In this document: positions 39,133 through 47,899 of the stretch, piece after piece
Position numbering within the stretch: position 1 is the stretch's first letter
Layout: every line of letters begins with the position of its first letter
NCBI RefSeq assembly: GCF_901827185.1
Contig: NZ_LR594671.1
Span: forward strand, 2,170,001-2,234,000
Direction: 5' to 3'
Length of the DNA: 64,000 bases
From: Variovorax sp. PBL-E5
GTDB taxonomy: Bacteria > Pseudomonadota > Gammaproteobacteria > Burkholderiales > Burkholderiaceae_C
Notes under the pieces: generated by a model
What the model was told of the DNA's origin: nothing
Seen by the model: only the letters and a program-made list of their open reading frames with translations
The model's database searches: none
Translations under genes and position numbers: made by a program

Positions 39133-39792
39133 ATGAATGCTTTGACACCTGACCTGTTCGAATCGCCTGTCGAGTTCCAGGGCACCGTGCCGATCGAGCC
39201 CGGCGCGGTGCTGCTGCGCGGGTTCGCAGGACCGCATGCGACGACCCTGTACGCGGACTTGATGCGGGTCATCGCCGAGGCGCCGCTGCGTCACCTCGTC
39301 ACGCCCGGCGGCTTTCGCATGTCGGTGGCGATGAGCAACTGCGGCGCGCTGGGCTGGGTGTCGGATCGCACGGGCTATCGCTACGACGCCATCGACCCCG
39401 ACAGCGGCCGGCCCTGGCCGCCGCTTCCGGCCTCGTTCATGCAGCTCGCGACCCAGGCCGCCGCCGCGGCCGGCTTCGAAGGCTTCGCGCCCGACGCCTG
39501 CCTGATCAACCGCTACGAACCCGGCACGCGGCTGTCCCTGCATCAGGACCGCGATGAGCGCGATCTGCGGCAGGCCATCGTCTCGGTGTCGCTCGGCATT
39601 CCCGCGGTGTTCCTGTTCGGCGGTGCGAAGCGGGCCGACACCACGCAGCGCATTCCGCTCGGCCACGGCGATGTCGTGGTGTGGGGCGGGCCGGCGCGGC
39701 TGCACCATCACGGCGTGCTGCCGTTGAAGGATGCGTGGCATCCGTTCATGGGCGCGTGCCGCATCAACCTGACCTTCCGCAAGGCGCGCTGA
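39133..39792 (+). CDS. alkB: DNA oxidative demethylase AlkB
   Basis: A 219-residue AlkB of normal size, which removes methyl groups from 1-methyladenine and 3-methylcytosine using 2-oxoglutarate. Iron ligands are H and D in LHQDRDE and a distal histidine in RLHHHGVLPL; the arginines binding 2-oxoglutarate are in RINLTFRK at the end. It follows the ada-oxygenase unit after the intergenic repeat and is probably part of the same response. The start has no strong ribosome-binding site. Confidence 0.94.
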   Translation: MNALTPDLFESPVEFQGTVPIEPGAVLLRGFAGPHATTLYADLMRVIAEAPLRHLVTPGGFRMSVAMSNCGALGWVSDRTGYRYDAIDPDSGRPWPPLPASFMQLATQAAAAAGFEGFAPDACLINRYEPGTRLSLHQDRDERDLRQAIVSVSLGIPAVFLFGGAKRADTTQRIPLGHGDVVVWGGPARLHHHGVLPLKDAWHPFMGACRINLTFRKAR

Positions 39793-39817
39793 CAGGCAGG
39801 CGGCCGGTCGCGCGGCT

Positions 39818-40873
39818 TCAGGCCTTCTCGCGCGGCGCGATCGTGCGCGTCCCGCCGATCGGCAGCACGAAGAAGCTGTCGTCCGGCAGGCCCCGCTCGC
39901 CGCGCACGGCGGCCAGCCGGCGCGGTGGCTCGTCGAGCGATTCGTCGGTCAGCTCGAAGGTGCCCCAGTGGATCCCGAGCGAGCGCTTGACGCCGAGGTC
40001 CGCATGGATCTGCAGCGCTTCCTCGACGTCCACATGCTGCTCCCGCATGAACCAGCGCGGTGCGTAGGCGCCGATGGGAATCAGCGCGATGTCGAAGCCA
40101 CCGCCTCGGGCCGCGGACTGCCGGTCTTCGAAGTGCCGGCGGATGTCGCCGAAATCGCGCGAATAGCCGGTGTCGCCGGCGAAGAACAGATGGCACTCGG
40201 GCGCGAGCACGGCGAAGCCGCCCCACAGCGTGGCCAGCGCATCGCGCGGGCTGCGCGAGGACCAGTGCTGCGCCGGCACCAGTGTCACTTCGACTTCGCC
40301 GTGCGGCGTCGGCACCGGATGCCGATCCCACCAGTCCAGCTCCACCGCATGGGCGATGCCGTGCGCCGCCATCCATGACGCGAGGCCGAGCGGCACGACG
40401 AACAGCGGCGGCCCGCCGGCCTGCTGGTTCAATGCCGCGACCGAGCCCGTATCGAGATGGTCGTAGTGGTTGTGCGAGATCAGCACCAAGTCCACGTGCG
40501 GCAGATCGGACAGTGCGATGCCCGGCGGCACATGCCGCTTCGGTCCGGCGAACTGCACCGGCGATGCACGTTGCGAGAACATCGGATCGGTCAGCACGGT
40601 GAGTCCGCCCACCTGCGCGAGGACCGTGGCATGACCGATCCAGGTCACCGCGGGCGCCATCCGCGCGCCGGCCCCGGCATTGGCATGCAGCCATTCCAGG
40701 TCCGGCGTCATCCGCGGCGTTGGCACGAGCGGCGGTCGTGGCAGGCCGGCGCGTGCGGCCTGCCGGCGCCAGCGCAGCAGTTCGGACAGGCTCTTGGTCT
40801 TGAACTCGGTGTAGTTGTTCTGGAAGCCACGGGCGCGGTGATGCGGTTTGGGCGGGTCGGCGTCAAGGGTCAT
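39818..40873 (-). CDS. MBL-fold metallo-hydrolase, RomA/NAPE-PLD-like
   Basis: A 351-residue metallo-beta-lactamase-fold protein. It has ATVLAQVGGLTVLTDPMFS and the metal motif SHNHYDHLD, then FFAGDTGYSRDF and the late IHWGTFELTDE, as in the NAPE-PLD/RomA group. The physiological substrate is unknown; relatives act on phosphodiesters or lipids. The ATG at 40873 is preferred because it follows the upstream stop by four bases with AGGA upstream; an overlapping start at 40888 is possible. It is encoded immediately after a LuxR-type regulator and is probably co-transcribed. Confidence 0.85.
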   Translation of the reverse strand: MTLDADPPKPHHRARGFQNNYTEFKTKSLSELLRWRRQAARAGLPRPPLVPTPRMTPDLEWLHANAGAGARMAPAVTWIGHATVLAQVGGLTVLTDPMFSQRASPVQFAGPKRHVPPGIALSDLPHVDLVLISHNHYDHLDTGSVAALNQQAGGPPLFVVPLGLASWMAAHGIAHAVELDWWDRHPVPTPHGEVEVTLVPAQHWSSRSPRDALATLWGGFAVLAPECHLFFAGDTGYSRDFGDIRRHFEDRQSAARGGGFDIALIPIGAYAPRWFMREQHVDVEEALQIHADLGVKRSLGIHWGTFELTDESLDEPPRRLAAVRGERGLPDDSFFVLPIGGTRTIAPREKA

Positions 40874-40877
40874 TGGC

Positions 40878-41465
40878 TCATCCTGCAATCAATTTCTGCA
40901 CCAGCTCGGCGGTCGTCGCGGCCGCATATTTGCGCATCAGGCGAGCACGGTGGAGTTCGACGGTGCGATGGCTGATCGCCAGCGCGCGGCCGATCTCCTT
41001 GGAGGTCAGGCCCTGCATCACCTGCGCCGCCACTTCGCGTTCGCGCGGCGTGAGCTCGGCCTTGGCGCTGCGGCGCGAGCCGAGGTCCTCGAAGATCCAG
41101 ATGCCGGCTTCGTGCGGCGCCGCGCGGTTGAGCGCCTGGCCGCTCACATGGCACCAGAAGGTTTCGCCGGCGAAGGCGCCGTGCAGGTTGCCGACGCGCT
41201 GCATCATGCGGCTGTCGGCATAGCGGCCGTTGGCATTGAGGATCGGCTCCATGCGCTTGCCGATGCGCTCGAATTCGGCGACGCTCGGGTACAGCACGCG
41301 GAACGACTGGCCGATCAGCGCATCGCGGGCGGCACCGAACATCTCGCACAGGCGCGCGTTGCAATCGACGATGGTGCGATAGCGCGAGACCACCATGCCC
41401 ACCGGCGCATGCTCGAAGGCAAGCCGGTAGTCGATGAGGGCCGCGCCGGGGTCGGGTGTCGCCAT
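40878..41465 (-). CDS. PAS-LuxR-type transcriptional regulator
   Basis: A 195-residue regulator with a PAS sensor domain (about 12-125, FEHAPVGMVVSRYRTIVDCNARLC) and a LuxR helix-turn-helix (ELTPREREVAAQVMQGLTSKEIGRALAIS, about 137-165). There is no receiver domain, so the PAS unit itself probably binds a ligand or cofactor. It is divergent from the 3-oxoacid CoA-transferase operon, and a perfect 11-bp-arm palindrome lies seven bases before its start codon. The start has no ribosome-binding site and may be leaderless. Confidence 0.88.
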   Translation of the reverse strand: MATPDPGAALIDYRLAFEHAPVGMVVSRYRTIVDCNARLCEMFGAARDALIGQSFRVLYPSVAEFERIGKRMEPILNANGRYADSRMMQRVGNLHGAFAGETFWCHVSGQALNRAAPHEAGIWIFEDLGSRRSAKAELTPREREVAAQVMQGLTSKEIGRALAISHRTVELHRARLMRKYAAATTAELVQKLIAG

Positions 41466-41471
41466 TACGAA

Positions 41472-41497
41472 ATACTACGTATGTTTATACGTAGTAT
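41472..41497. promoter_or_regulatory. Perfect 26-bp palindrome between PAS-LuxR gene and CoA-transferase operon
   Basis: The arms ATACTACGTAT (41472-41482) and its exact complement (41487-41497) flank GTTT. Each arm contains TACGTA. It lies seven bases from the regulator start and 43 bases before the CoA-transferase start. Its length and symmetry make it the most obvious operator in the window, presumably for the adjacent LuxR protein. The arms may overlap promoter elements. Confidence 0.7.
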
Positions 41498-41539
41498 CGT
41501 CCTGACTCTGCATCCACCCAACCAACCGAACGAGGAAAC

Positions 41540-42352
41540 ATGGCGAACAAGATCTACCCCTCCGCCGACGCGGCGCTCAAGGGCGTCGTGGCCGACGGCC
41601 AGACGCTTGCCGTCGGCGGCTTCGGCCTGTGCGGCATTCCCGAGGCGCTGATCGACGCGCTGCACGACTCGGGCGTGAAGAACCTCACCTGCATCTCGAA
41701 CAACGCGGGCGTCGACGGCTTCGGCCTCGGCAAGCTGCTCGGCACGCGCCAGATCAAGCGGATGATCGCGAGCTACGTCGGCGAGAACAAGGAGTTCGAA
41801 CGCCAGTTCCTCGCCGGCGAACTCGAGCTCGAATTCACGCCGCAGGGCACGCTGGCCGAGAAGCTTCGCGCCGGCGGTGCCGGCATCCCGGCCTTCTTCA
41901 CCAAGACCGGCGTCGGCACGCAGGTGGCCGAAGGCAAGGAACTGCGCGAGTTCGACGGCGAGACCTACGTGATGGAACGCTCGCTGGTGCCCGACGTGGC
42001 GCTGGTCAAGGCCGACGTGGCCGACAGGTCGGGCAATCTGCGCTTTCGTCTCACGGCGCGCAATTTCAATCCGGCCGCGGCGATGGCGGGCAAGATCTGC
42101 ATCGTCGAGGTCGAGAAGATCGTCGAGGTCGGCGAACTCGCGCCGGACGACATTCATCTGCCGGGCATCTACGTGCACCGCATCGTGCTCAACAGCACGC
42201 CGGAAAAGCGCATCGAGAAACGCACCGTGAGTGCCGCAGCGCCAGTCGATGCCGCGGCCGCCAAGGTCGAGGCACAGGCCGCCATCGCGCAAGCCGCGGT
42301 CGGCAGCGAAGTCCCGGTGCCGAAGGTGCCGGTCAACAAAAAAGGAGCCTGA
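41540..42352 (+). CDS. 3-oxoacid CoA-transferase subunit A
   Basis: A 270-residue family I CoA-transferase alpha subunit. It has [22 protein letters not shown] and the loop [15 protein letters not shown]. It transfers CoA from succinyl-CoA to a 3-oxoacid such as acetoacetate or 3-oxoadipate, with the catalytic glutamate in the next protein. The C-terminal 40 residues are alanine-rich ([17 protein letters not shown]) and go beyond the usual 230-235 residue length. AGGAAAC upstream fits its ribosome-binding site. It is the first gene of the divergent operon. Confidence 0.92.
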   Translation: MANKIYPSADAALKGVVADGQTLAVGGFGLCGIPEALIDALHDSGVKNLTCISNNAGVDGFGLGKLLGTRQIKRMIASYVGENKEFERQFLAGELELEFTPQGTLAEKLRAGGAGIPAFFTKTGVGTQVAEGKELREFDGETYVMERSLVPDVALVKADVADRSGNLRFRLTARNFNPAAAMAGKICIVEVEKIVEVGELAPDDIHLPGIYVHRIVLNSTPEKRIEKRTVSAAAPVDAAAAKVEAQAAIAQAAVGSEVPVPKVPVNKKGA

Positions 42353-42353
42353 C

Positions 42354-42992
42354 ATGCCCTGGACCCAGGACCAGATGGCGGCCCGCGCCGCGCAAGAACT
42401 CGAAGACGGTTTCTACGTCAACCTCGGCATCGGCATCCCGACGCTGGTCGCGAATTTCGTCGGCGACAAGGAGGTCTGGCTGCAAAGCGAGAACGGCATG
42501 CTCGGCATCGGTCCGTTCCCGACCGAAGACCAGGTCGACGCCGACCTGATCAACGCCGGCAAGCAGACCGTGACCACCATTCCCGGATCGGCGATCTTCG
42601 GCAGCCACGACAGCTTCGCGATGATCCGCGGCGGCAAGATCAACCTCTCGATCCTCGGTGCGATGCAGGTCAGCAGCAAGGGCGATCTGGCCAACTGGAT
42701 GATCCCCGGCAAGATGGTCAAGGGCATGGGCGGCGCGATGGACCTGGTCGCCGGCGTCAAGCGCGTGATCATCCTGATGGAACACGTGGCGAAGAAGAAG
42801 GACGGCACCGAGGACCTGAAGATCCTCGAGCAATGCACGCTGCCGCTGACCGGCGTCGGCGTGGTCGACCGCATCATCACCGACCTCGCCGTGCTCGACG
42901 TCGTGCCCGAGGGCCTGAAGGTGGTCGAGATGGCGCCGGGCGTGAGTTTCGAGGCGCTGCAGGCCAAGACCGGGACCAAGCTGATCCATTGA
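42354..42992 (+). CDS. 3-oxoacid CoA-transferase subunit B
   Basis: A 212-residue beta subunit with the catalytic glutamate in [10 protein letters not shown] and the upstream [13 protein letters not shown]. It pairs with the A subunit to form the active enzyme. AAAGGAG precedes its start. A further CoA-transferase gene of another family follows after 19 bases, so the unit may act on acids that need activation by more than one route. Confidence 0.93.
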   Translation: MPWTQDQMAARAAQELEDGFYVNLGIGIPTLVANFVGDKEVWLQSENGMLGIGPFPTEDQVDADLINAGKQTVTTIPGSAIFGSHDSFAMIRGGKINLSILGAMQVSSKGDLANWMIPGKMVKGMGGAMDLVAGVKRVIILMEHVAKKKDGTEDLKILEQCTLPLTGVGVVDRIITDLAVLDVVPEGLKVVEMAPGVSFEALQAKTGTKLIH

Positions 42993-43011
42993 CCGCGAGG
43001 CGGCCCTGACG

Positions 43012-44391
43012 ATGGACGCGATGCAGGCGCTGGACGGGATCTGGCGGCAGGCTGGCTTGCCGCCCGAAGCGCTGGCGCATGCCCGGCTGAGCGGCTCGGA
43101 GCCGGTGCTGCCCTCGTCGTTCGCCGTCGGCACGGCCGCGCAGAGCACCATCGCCGCGGCTGCGCTGGCCGCCTGCGAGTTGGGCCACACGCGGGGTGCG
43201 CCGCGGCAGGAGGTCGGCGTCGACATGCTGCATGCCGCGCTCGAATGCGTGGGCTGGTTCAGCATCGATGGCCAGGCACCCAATCCGTGGGACGCGTTCT
43301 CGGGGCTCTATCGCTGTACGGATGGCGCGGTGCGCGTCCATGCCAATTTTGCGCACCATCGCGATGGTGCGCTGCGCTTGCTGGGCCTCGACCCGGCCGC
43401 CGCCCGGCGGGCCGACGCCGAGACCGCGATGCGCCATTGGCGCGCACTCGACTTCGAGGATGCGGCAGCGGCCGCCGGGATGGTCGCCACCGCGCTGCGC
43501 AGCTTCGACCAATGGGATGCCACGGCCCAGGGCCGCGCGGTGGCATCGCTGCCGCTGTTTCGTATCGAGCGCATCGGTGATGCGCCGCCGCAGATCCTGC
43601 CCGCGCTCGGGCCGCAGGCACGGCCGTTGTCCGGCGTGCGCGTGCTCGACCTCACCCGCATCCTGGCCGGTCCGGTGGGCGGGCGCGCATTGGCGGCCTA
43701 CGGTGCGGACGTGATGCTGATCAATTCGCCCAGGCTTCCCAATATCGTGTCGATCGCCGACACCAGCCGCGGCAAGCTGTCGGCGCATGCGGACCTCGAA
43801 ACCCAGGAGGGCCGCGACGCGCTGGCGGGGCTGCTGCGCGAGGCGCATGTCTTCGTCCAGGGCTATCGGCCGGGTGGCCTCGCGGCGCGCGGCTTCGGTC
43901 CCGAGGCGTTGGCGCGGGCACGGCCGGGGATCGTCTGCGTGTCCCTTACGGCTTACGGCACCGAGGGGCCCTGGACCGGGCGGCGCGGATTCGATTCGCT
44001 GGTGCAGACCGCGATGGGTTTCAATCATGCCGAAGGCGAAGCCGCGGGCGACGGCAAGCCCCGTCCCTTGCCCATGCAGATCCTCGACCAGGCGACCGGC
44101 TACCTGATCGCAATGGGTGCGTCGGCGGCGCTGTGGCGTCAATTGCGCGAAGGCGGCAGCTGGCACGTGCAGGTCTCCCTCGCGCAGACGGGGCACTGGT
44201 TGCGCGGCCTGGGCCGGGTGCCGCACGGACTCGCGGTGGCGCGGCCCGACTTCGCGCCCTGGCTCGAGACCTCGACCTCGGGATTCGGTGAATTGCGTGC
44301 AATGCGTCACAGCGCCCAGCTGTCGCGTACGCCGGCCGCATGGCCGCGTCCTTCGATGCCGCCGGGAAGTGATCCGCCTGTGTGGCCTTGA
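43012..44391 (+). CDS. Family III (CaiB/BaiF-type) CoA-transferase, unusual domain order
   Basis: A 459-residue protein. The usual N-terminal block of this family (PLSGVRVLDLTRILAGPVGG, AYGADVMLINSP) starts only at about residue 205. The probable catalytic aspartate is D359 in QILDQATGY. Residues about 45-190 resemble the part that normally comes after the aspartate (RQEVGVDMLHAALE, then NPWDAFSGLYRCTDGAVRVH). So the normal C-terminal half sits in front. The reaction is exchange of CoA between a carboxylic acid and an acyl-CoA; the substrate is unknown. It follows the CoA-transferase B gene closely. Confidence 0.8.
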   Translation: MDAMQALDGIWRQAGLPPEALAHARLSGSEPVLPSSFAVGTAAQSTIAAAALAACELGHTRGAPRQEVGVDMLHAALECVGWFSIDGQAPNPWDAFSGLYRCTDGAVRVHANFAHHRDGALRLLGLDPAAARRADAETAMRHWRALDFEDAAAAAGMVATALRSFDQWDATAQGRAVASLPLFRIERIGDAPPQILPALGPQARPLSGVRVLDLTRILAGPVGGRALAAYGADVMLINSPRLPNIVSIADTSRGKLSAHADLETQEGRDALAGLLREAHVFVQGYRPGGLAARGFGPEALARARPGIVCVSLTAYGTEGPWTGRRGFDSLVQTAMGFNHAEGEAAGDGKPRPLPMQILDQATGYLIAMGASAALWRQLREGGSWHVQVSLAQTGHWLRGLGRVPHGLAVARPDFAPWLETSTSGFGELRAMRHSAQLSRTPAAWPRPSMPPGSDPPVWP

Positions 44392-44413
44392 GTTGCGGGG
44401 CGCGCGATGCGTC

Positions 44414-44653
44414 TCAGAGTGAGCCGATGGCGACGATCAGCATCGACAGGCCGAAACTCGTGGCCACCATCAGCAGTCCGATCGAGACGACCCGGGTTCG
44501 GCGCGACAGCCTCTGCGGGAGTGCCGTGATGGAAAGGCCCAGCGGGCTGCGCTTCGCGGCTGCGTCCGGCGAGACCAGCTTCGCGGGCGCGGTCGCACGA
44601 GGCACCGGTACGAAACCCGAATCCTGGATCGAAATGGCGGCGGCGTGGCTCAC
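44414..44653 (-). CDS. Small predicted membrane protein
   Basis: A 79-residue protein if translation starts at GTG 44653, with GGAG six to seven bases upstream. An in-frame ATG at 44686 would add 11 residues but lacks a ribosome-binding site. Residues about 56-78 (VSIGLLMVATSFGLSMLIVAIGSL) form one transmembrane helix. A basic stretch (PQRLSRRTR) precedes it, so the N-terminus probably stays in the cytoplasm. No family is recognised. It is convergent with the CoA-transferase gene. Confidence 0.45.
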   Translation of the reverse strand: MSHAAAISIQDSGFVPVPRATAPAKLVSPDAAAKRSPLGLSITALPQRLSRRTRVVSIGLLMVATSFGLSMLIVAIGSL

Positions 44654-44793
44654 GTGATACTCCGGTCGATGGGCGCTGGTGCGCATGGATGAAGTATTCG
44701 CGGCGGCGCTGAATTGCACATCGCCCAGAGGAGCCAAGCGGCACATCCGCCGTGGGCCAATACGGGGGCACCCGGTATCGGCGAGCGCTGGGC

Positions 44794-45150
44794 TCAGCGA
44801 TCGGGCATGGGCTGCGCGGACGGGGCCAGCGGCGGACTCGCGAAGGCCATCACGTATTCCATCGGTTCGGCGCCGATGTTCACCAGCTGGCATTCGGCAC
44901 CCGAAGGCAGGATCAGACTGCAAGGCGCATGGAAGCGTTGCGGGCCGCTCTCCAGATGGAGATTGCCGTACCCTGCCAGCACCAGCACCACGCGATCGCT
45001 GTGTTGCGGCTCCAGGTCCGCGCGCGCGTTGACGTCGAGTGTTTCGATCCAGAGTTCGAAGCCCGAGCCCAGTTGTCGGCTGGCGGCTGCAAACCGCCGG
45101 CGGCCGACTCCGTGCAGCCGAGGCAGGGTGGAATGATCGATGACGTGCAT
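44794..45150 (-). CDS. Cupin-domain protein
   Basis: A 118-residue protein read as a single cupin barrel: DVNARADLEPQHSDRVVLVLAGYGNLHLE and then CSLILPSGAECQLVNIG. The first strand lacks the usual two-histidine cluster, so metal binding is doubtful. The start at 45150 (MHVIDHSTLPRL) is the most likely one; an upstream ATG gives a cysteine-rich random-looking extension. Function unknown. It lies between the small membrane protein and the LysR gene on the same strand. Confidence 0.6.
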   Translation of the reverse strand: MHVIDHSTLPRLHGVGRRRFAAASRQLGSGFELWIETLDVNARADLEPQHSDRVVLVLAGYGNLHLESGPQRFHAPCSLILPSGAECQLVNIGAEPMEYVMAFASPPLAPSAQPMPDR

Positions 45151-45303
45151 GAGCGCAGGACGGAAACGATATCGGGGGGCGCAGCCGCCGCGCCGGAGTG
45201 GGCAGCATGCTTGACCTGGGTGGCAGTGTTCTCCTTTCGAGCCTCGGTGCATAGAGGTTCAGAGAGCCAACGACGGGCCAACGGCGAGGCTCTCTCCGAC
45301 CGA

Positions 45304-46266
45304 TCACGCCTTGGACGGCGCTGTTTCAGTCGCCTTCGGGCGGCGCTGCCTGGACGCCGATGGCAATGACCTCGCCGACGCCGGCAGCAGCAGCGCGCGC
45401 TGTGCCTCCACCGTCTCGCGCAGGAAGTTCCAGGTGGCCTGCATCCGAGCGAGGTGCTTCGTTTCGGCCGGCACCGACATCCAGAAGGTGCGCGTGAAGT
45501 TGGCTTCTTCGGGCAGCACGCGGCGCAGCGACTTGTCGCTCTCGGCGATGAAGGCCGGCAGCACCGCGATGCCTGCGCCCGCCGCCGTGGCTCGGTGCTG
45601 CGCCAGGATGCTGGTGCTGCGCAGGGCGAACGAATCGGGCCGGTACAGCTCGTCGAGGAATTGCAGCTCCTTGCTGAAGAGCAGGTCGTCCACGTAGCTG
45701 ATGAAGGTGTGGCCGCGCAGATCCTCGCGCGTGGCGATGCGCGGGTGCGCCGCCAGATAGCGCGCCGACGCATAGAGCCGCAGCGTGTAGTCGGTGAGCT
45801 TGGTCACCACCACCGGCCCGCGGGCCGGCCGTTCGAGCGAGATCACGATGTCGGCCTCGCGGCGCGAAAGGTGCACCAGCCGCGGCATCGCGAGCAGGTC
45901 GATCACGAGTTTGGGGTGCGCCTGCGCGAACAGCGCGAGCTGCGGCGCCAGCACCACCGTGCCGAGGCCCTCGGTGGTGCCGATGCGCACCAGCCCCGAC
46001 AGCCCCTCGTGCGAAGCCGGCGTCGCGCTCTCGACGGTGCGGAAGGCGCTTTCCATGGCCTCCGCCTGTGGCTGCAGCCGGCGGCCGGCTTCGGTCAGCC
46101 GATGCCCATCGGCTTCACGGGAGAAGAGCGGCGTACCGACCTCCTTTTCGAGGGCCTGGATGCGGCGCGCGACCGTCGTGTGATCGACCGCGAGCCGGCG
46201 CGACGCGCTCATCAGGGTGCCCGAGCGCGCGAGCTCGAGGAAGAAGCGCAGGTTGTCCCAGTCCAT
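45304..46266 (-). CDS. LysR-family regulator divergent from mmsA operon
   Basis: A 320-residue LysR regulator. The helix-turn-helix ([22 protein letters not shown]) is N-terminal, and the effector domain (about 90-290) follows. The start is ATG at 46266; a TTG three codons upstream is in frame. It is divergent from mmsA with 102 bases between, where a T-N11-A sequence and a TTGCGCAA palindrome occur. It probably activates the valine operon in response to an intermediate. Confidence 0.88.
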   Translation of the reverse strand: MDWDNLRFFLELARSGTLMSASRRLAVDHTTVARRIQALEKEVGTPLFSREADGHRLTEAGRRLQPQAEAMESAFRTVESATPASHEGLSGLVRIGTTEGLGTVVLAPQLALFAQAHPKLVIDLLAMPRLVHLSRREADIVISLERPARGPVVVTKLTDYTLRLYASARYLAAHPRIATREDLRGHTFISYVDDLLFSKELQFLDELYRPDSFALRSTSILAQHRATAAGAGIAVLPAFIAESDKSLRRVLPEEANFTRTFWMSVPAETKHLARMQATWNFLRETVEAQRALLLPASARSLPSASRQRRPKATETAPSKA

Positions 46267-46269
46267 GCG

Positions 46270-46317
46270 TTGCAATTATGCAGATCGCGGGTGCGTATTT
46301 GTCTATTGCTTGCGCAA
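46270..46317. promoter_or_regulatory. LysR-type sites between the regulator and mmsA
   Basis: TGCA-ATTA-TGCA (46271-46282), preceded by T at 46270, fits a T-N11-A LysR box. TTGCGCAA at 46310-46317 is a second palindrome. Both lie in the 102-base divergent region. LysR proteins often bind two such sites. Functional assignment is inferred. Confidence 0.35.
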
Positions 46318-46368
46318 AACTGCAAAGCTAGGATCGCCTTCTGCACCCTTTCTTCAGGAGACAAGTTC

Positions 46369-47889
46369 ATGGACGCCACCACCACCCCCGCGACGAAGGT
46401 CGCGACCGTCAAATTGCTGATCGGCGGCAAGTTCGTCGAATCCAAAACCAGCGAGTGGCGCGACATCGTCAACCCGGCGACCCAGCAGGTGCTGGCGCGC
46501 GTGCCCTTCGCCACGCAGGCCGAGGTCGATGCCGCCGTGGCTTCCGCCAAGGAGGCCTTCAAGACCTGGCGCAAGACGCCGATCGGCGCGCGCTCGCGCA
46601 TCTTCCTCAAGTACCAGCAGCTGATCCGCGAGAACATGGCCGAGCTGGCCGCGATCCTCACGGCCGAACAGGGCAAGACCTTGCCCGACGCCGAGGGCGA
46701 CGTGTTCCGCGGCCTCGAGGTGGTCGAGCATGCCGCCGGCATCGGCAACCTGCAGCTCGGCGAGATGGCCAACAACGTGGCCAACGGTGTCGACACCTAC
46801 ACGCTGCTGCAGCCGCTCGGCGTCTGCGCCGGCATCACGCCCTTCAACTTCCCGGCCATGATCCCGCTGTGGATGTTCCCGATGGCGATCGTCACCGGCA
46901 ACACCTTCGTGCTCAAGCCCTCCGAGCAGGACCCGATGGTCACCATGCGCCTGTGCGAACTCGCGCTCGAAGCCGGCATCCCGGCCGGCGTGCTCAACGT
47001 CGTGCATGGCGGCGAAGCCGTGGTCAACGCGATCTGCGACCACAAGGACATCAAGGCGATCTCCTTCGTCGGCTCGACCAAGGTCGGCACGCACGTCTAC
47101 AACCGTGCGACGCTCGCCGGCAAGCGCGTGCAATGCATGATGGGCGCGAAGAACCACGCCATCGTCATGCCCGACGCCAACAAGGAGCAGACGCTCAACG
47201 CATTGGCCGGTGCGAGCTTCGGCGCCGCGGGCCAGCGCTGCATGGCGGTGTCGGTCGCGGTGCTGGTCGGCGAGGCGCAGAAATGGGTGCCCGACCTGGT
47301 CGCCAAGGCGAAAACGCTGAAGATCGGCGCCGGCATCGAGAAGGGCGTCGACGTCGGCCCGCTGGTGTCCTGCGCGGCCTACGACCGCGTCAACGGCCTG
47401 ATCGAACGCGGCGTGGCCGACGGCGCCACGCTGGCGCTCGACGGCCGCAAGCCCACCGTGCCCGGCTACGAGAAGGGCAACTTCGTCGGACCGACGGTGT
47501 TCGCCGACGTCAAGCCCGGCATGACCATCTACGAGCAGGAAATCTTCGGCCCGGTGCTGTGCCTGGCCAACGCCGACAGCATCGACGAGGCGATCGAGCT
47601 CATCAACGCCAACCCGAACGGCAACGGCACCGCGATCTTCACGCAGTCGGGCGCTGCGGCGCGCCGCTTCCAGGAAGACATCGATGTCGGCCAGGTCGGC
47701 ATCAACGTGCCGATCCCGGTGCCGGTGCCGATGTTCTCCTTCACCGGTTCGCGCGCGTCCAAGCTCGGCGACCTGGGGCCGTACGGCAAGCAGGTCGTGC
47801 TGTTCTACACGCAGACCAAGACGGTGACCGCGCGCTGGTTCGATGACAGCACTGCGCACGGCCTCAACACGACCATCAGCCTGAAGTAA
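46369..47889 (+). CDS. mmsA: CoA-acylating methylmalonate-semialdehyde dehydrogenase
   Basis: A 506-residue aldehyde dehydrogenase that converts methylmalonate semialdehyde to propionyl-CoA, the last step of valine degradation. The catalytic cysteine is in [14 protein letters not shown], the NAD site includes [12 protein letters not shown], and the CoA-type branch is marked by [25 protein letters not shown] precedes the ATG. It heads the operon with the acyl-CoA dehydrogenase 10 bases behind. The product feeds the prp cluster 9 kb away. Confidence 0.95.
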   Translation: MDATTTPATKVATVKLLIGGKFVESKTSEWRDIVNPATQQVLARVPFATQAEVDAAVASAKEAFKTWRKTPIGARSRIFLKYQQLIRENMAELAAILTAEQGKTLPDAEGDVFRGLEVVEHAAGIGNLQLGEMANNVANGVDTYTLLQPLGVCAGITPFNFPAMIPLWMFPMAIVTGNTFVLKPSEQDPMVTMRLCELALEAGIPAGVLNVVHGGEAVVNAICDHKDIKAISFVGSTKVGTHVYNRATLAGKRVQCMMGAKNHAIVMPDANKEQTLNALAGASFGAAGQRCMAVSVAVLVGEAQKWVPDLVAKAKTLKIGAGIEKGVDVGPLVSCAAYDRVNGLIERGVADGATLALDGRKPTVPGYEKGNFVGPTVFADVKPGMTIYEQEIFGPVLCLANADSIDEAIELINANPNGNGTAIFTQSGAAARRFQEDIDVGQVGINVPIPVPVPMFSFTGSRASKLGDLGPYGKQVVLFYTQTKTVTARWFDDSTAHGLNTTISLK

Positions 47890-47899
47890 TCTCGGGCGC

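Noticed and set aside
38997..39272. Minus-strand frame across repeat copy A giving a peptide similar to one across copy B
   Set aside because: The similar stretch (AGGWR.HEVGK.GGE) comes only from the shared DNA repeat. The flanking parts differ completely and overlap alkB antisense, so a protein is unlikely.
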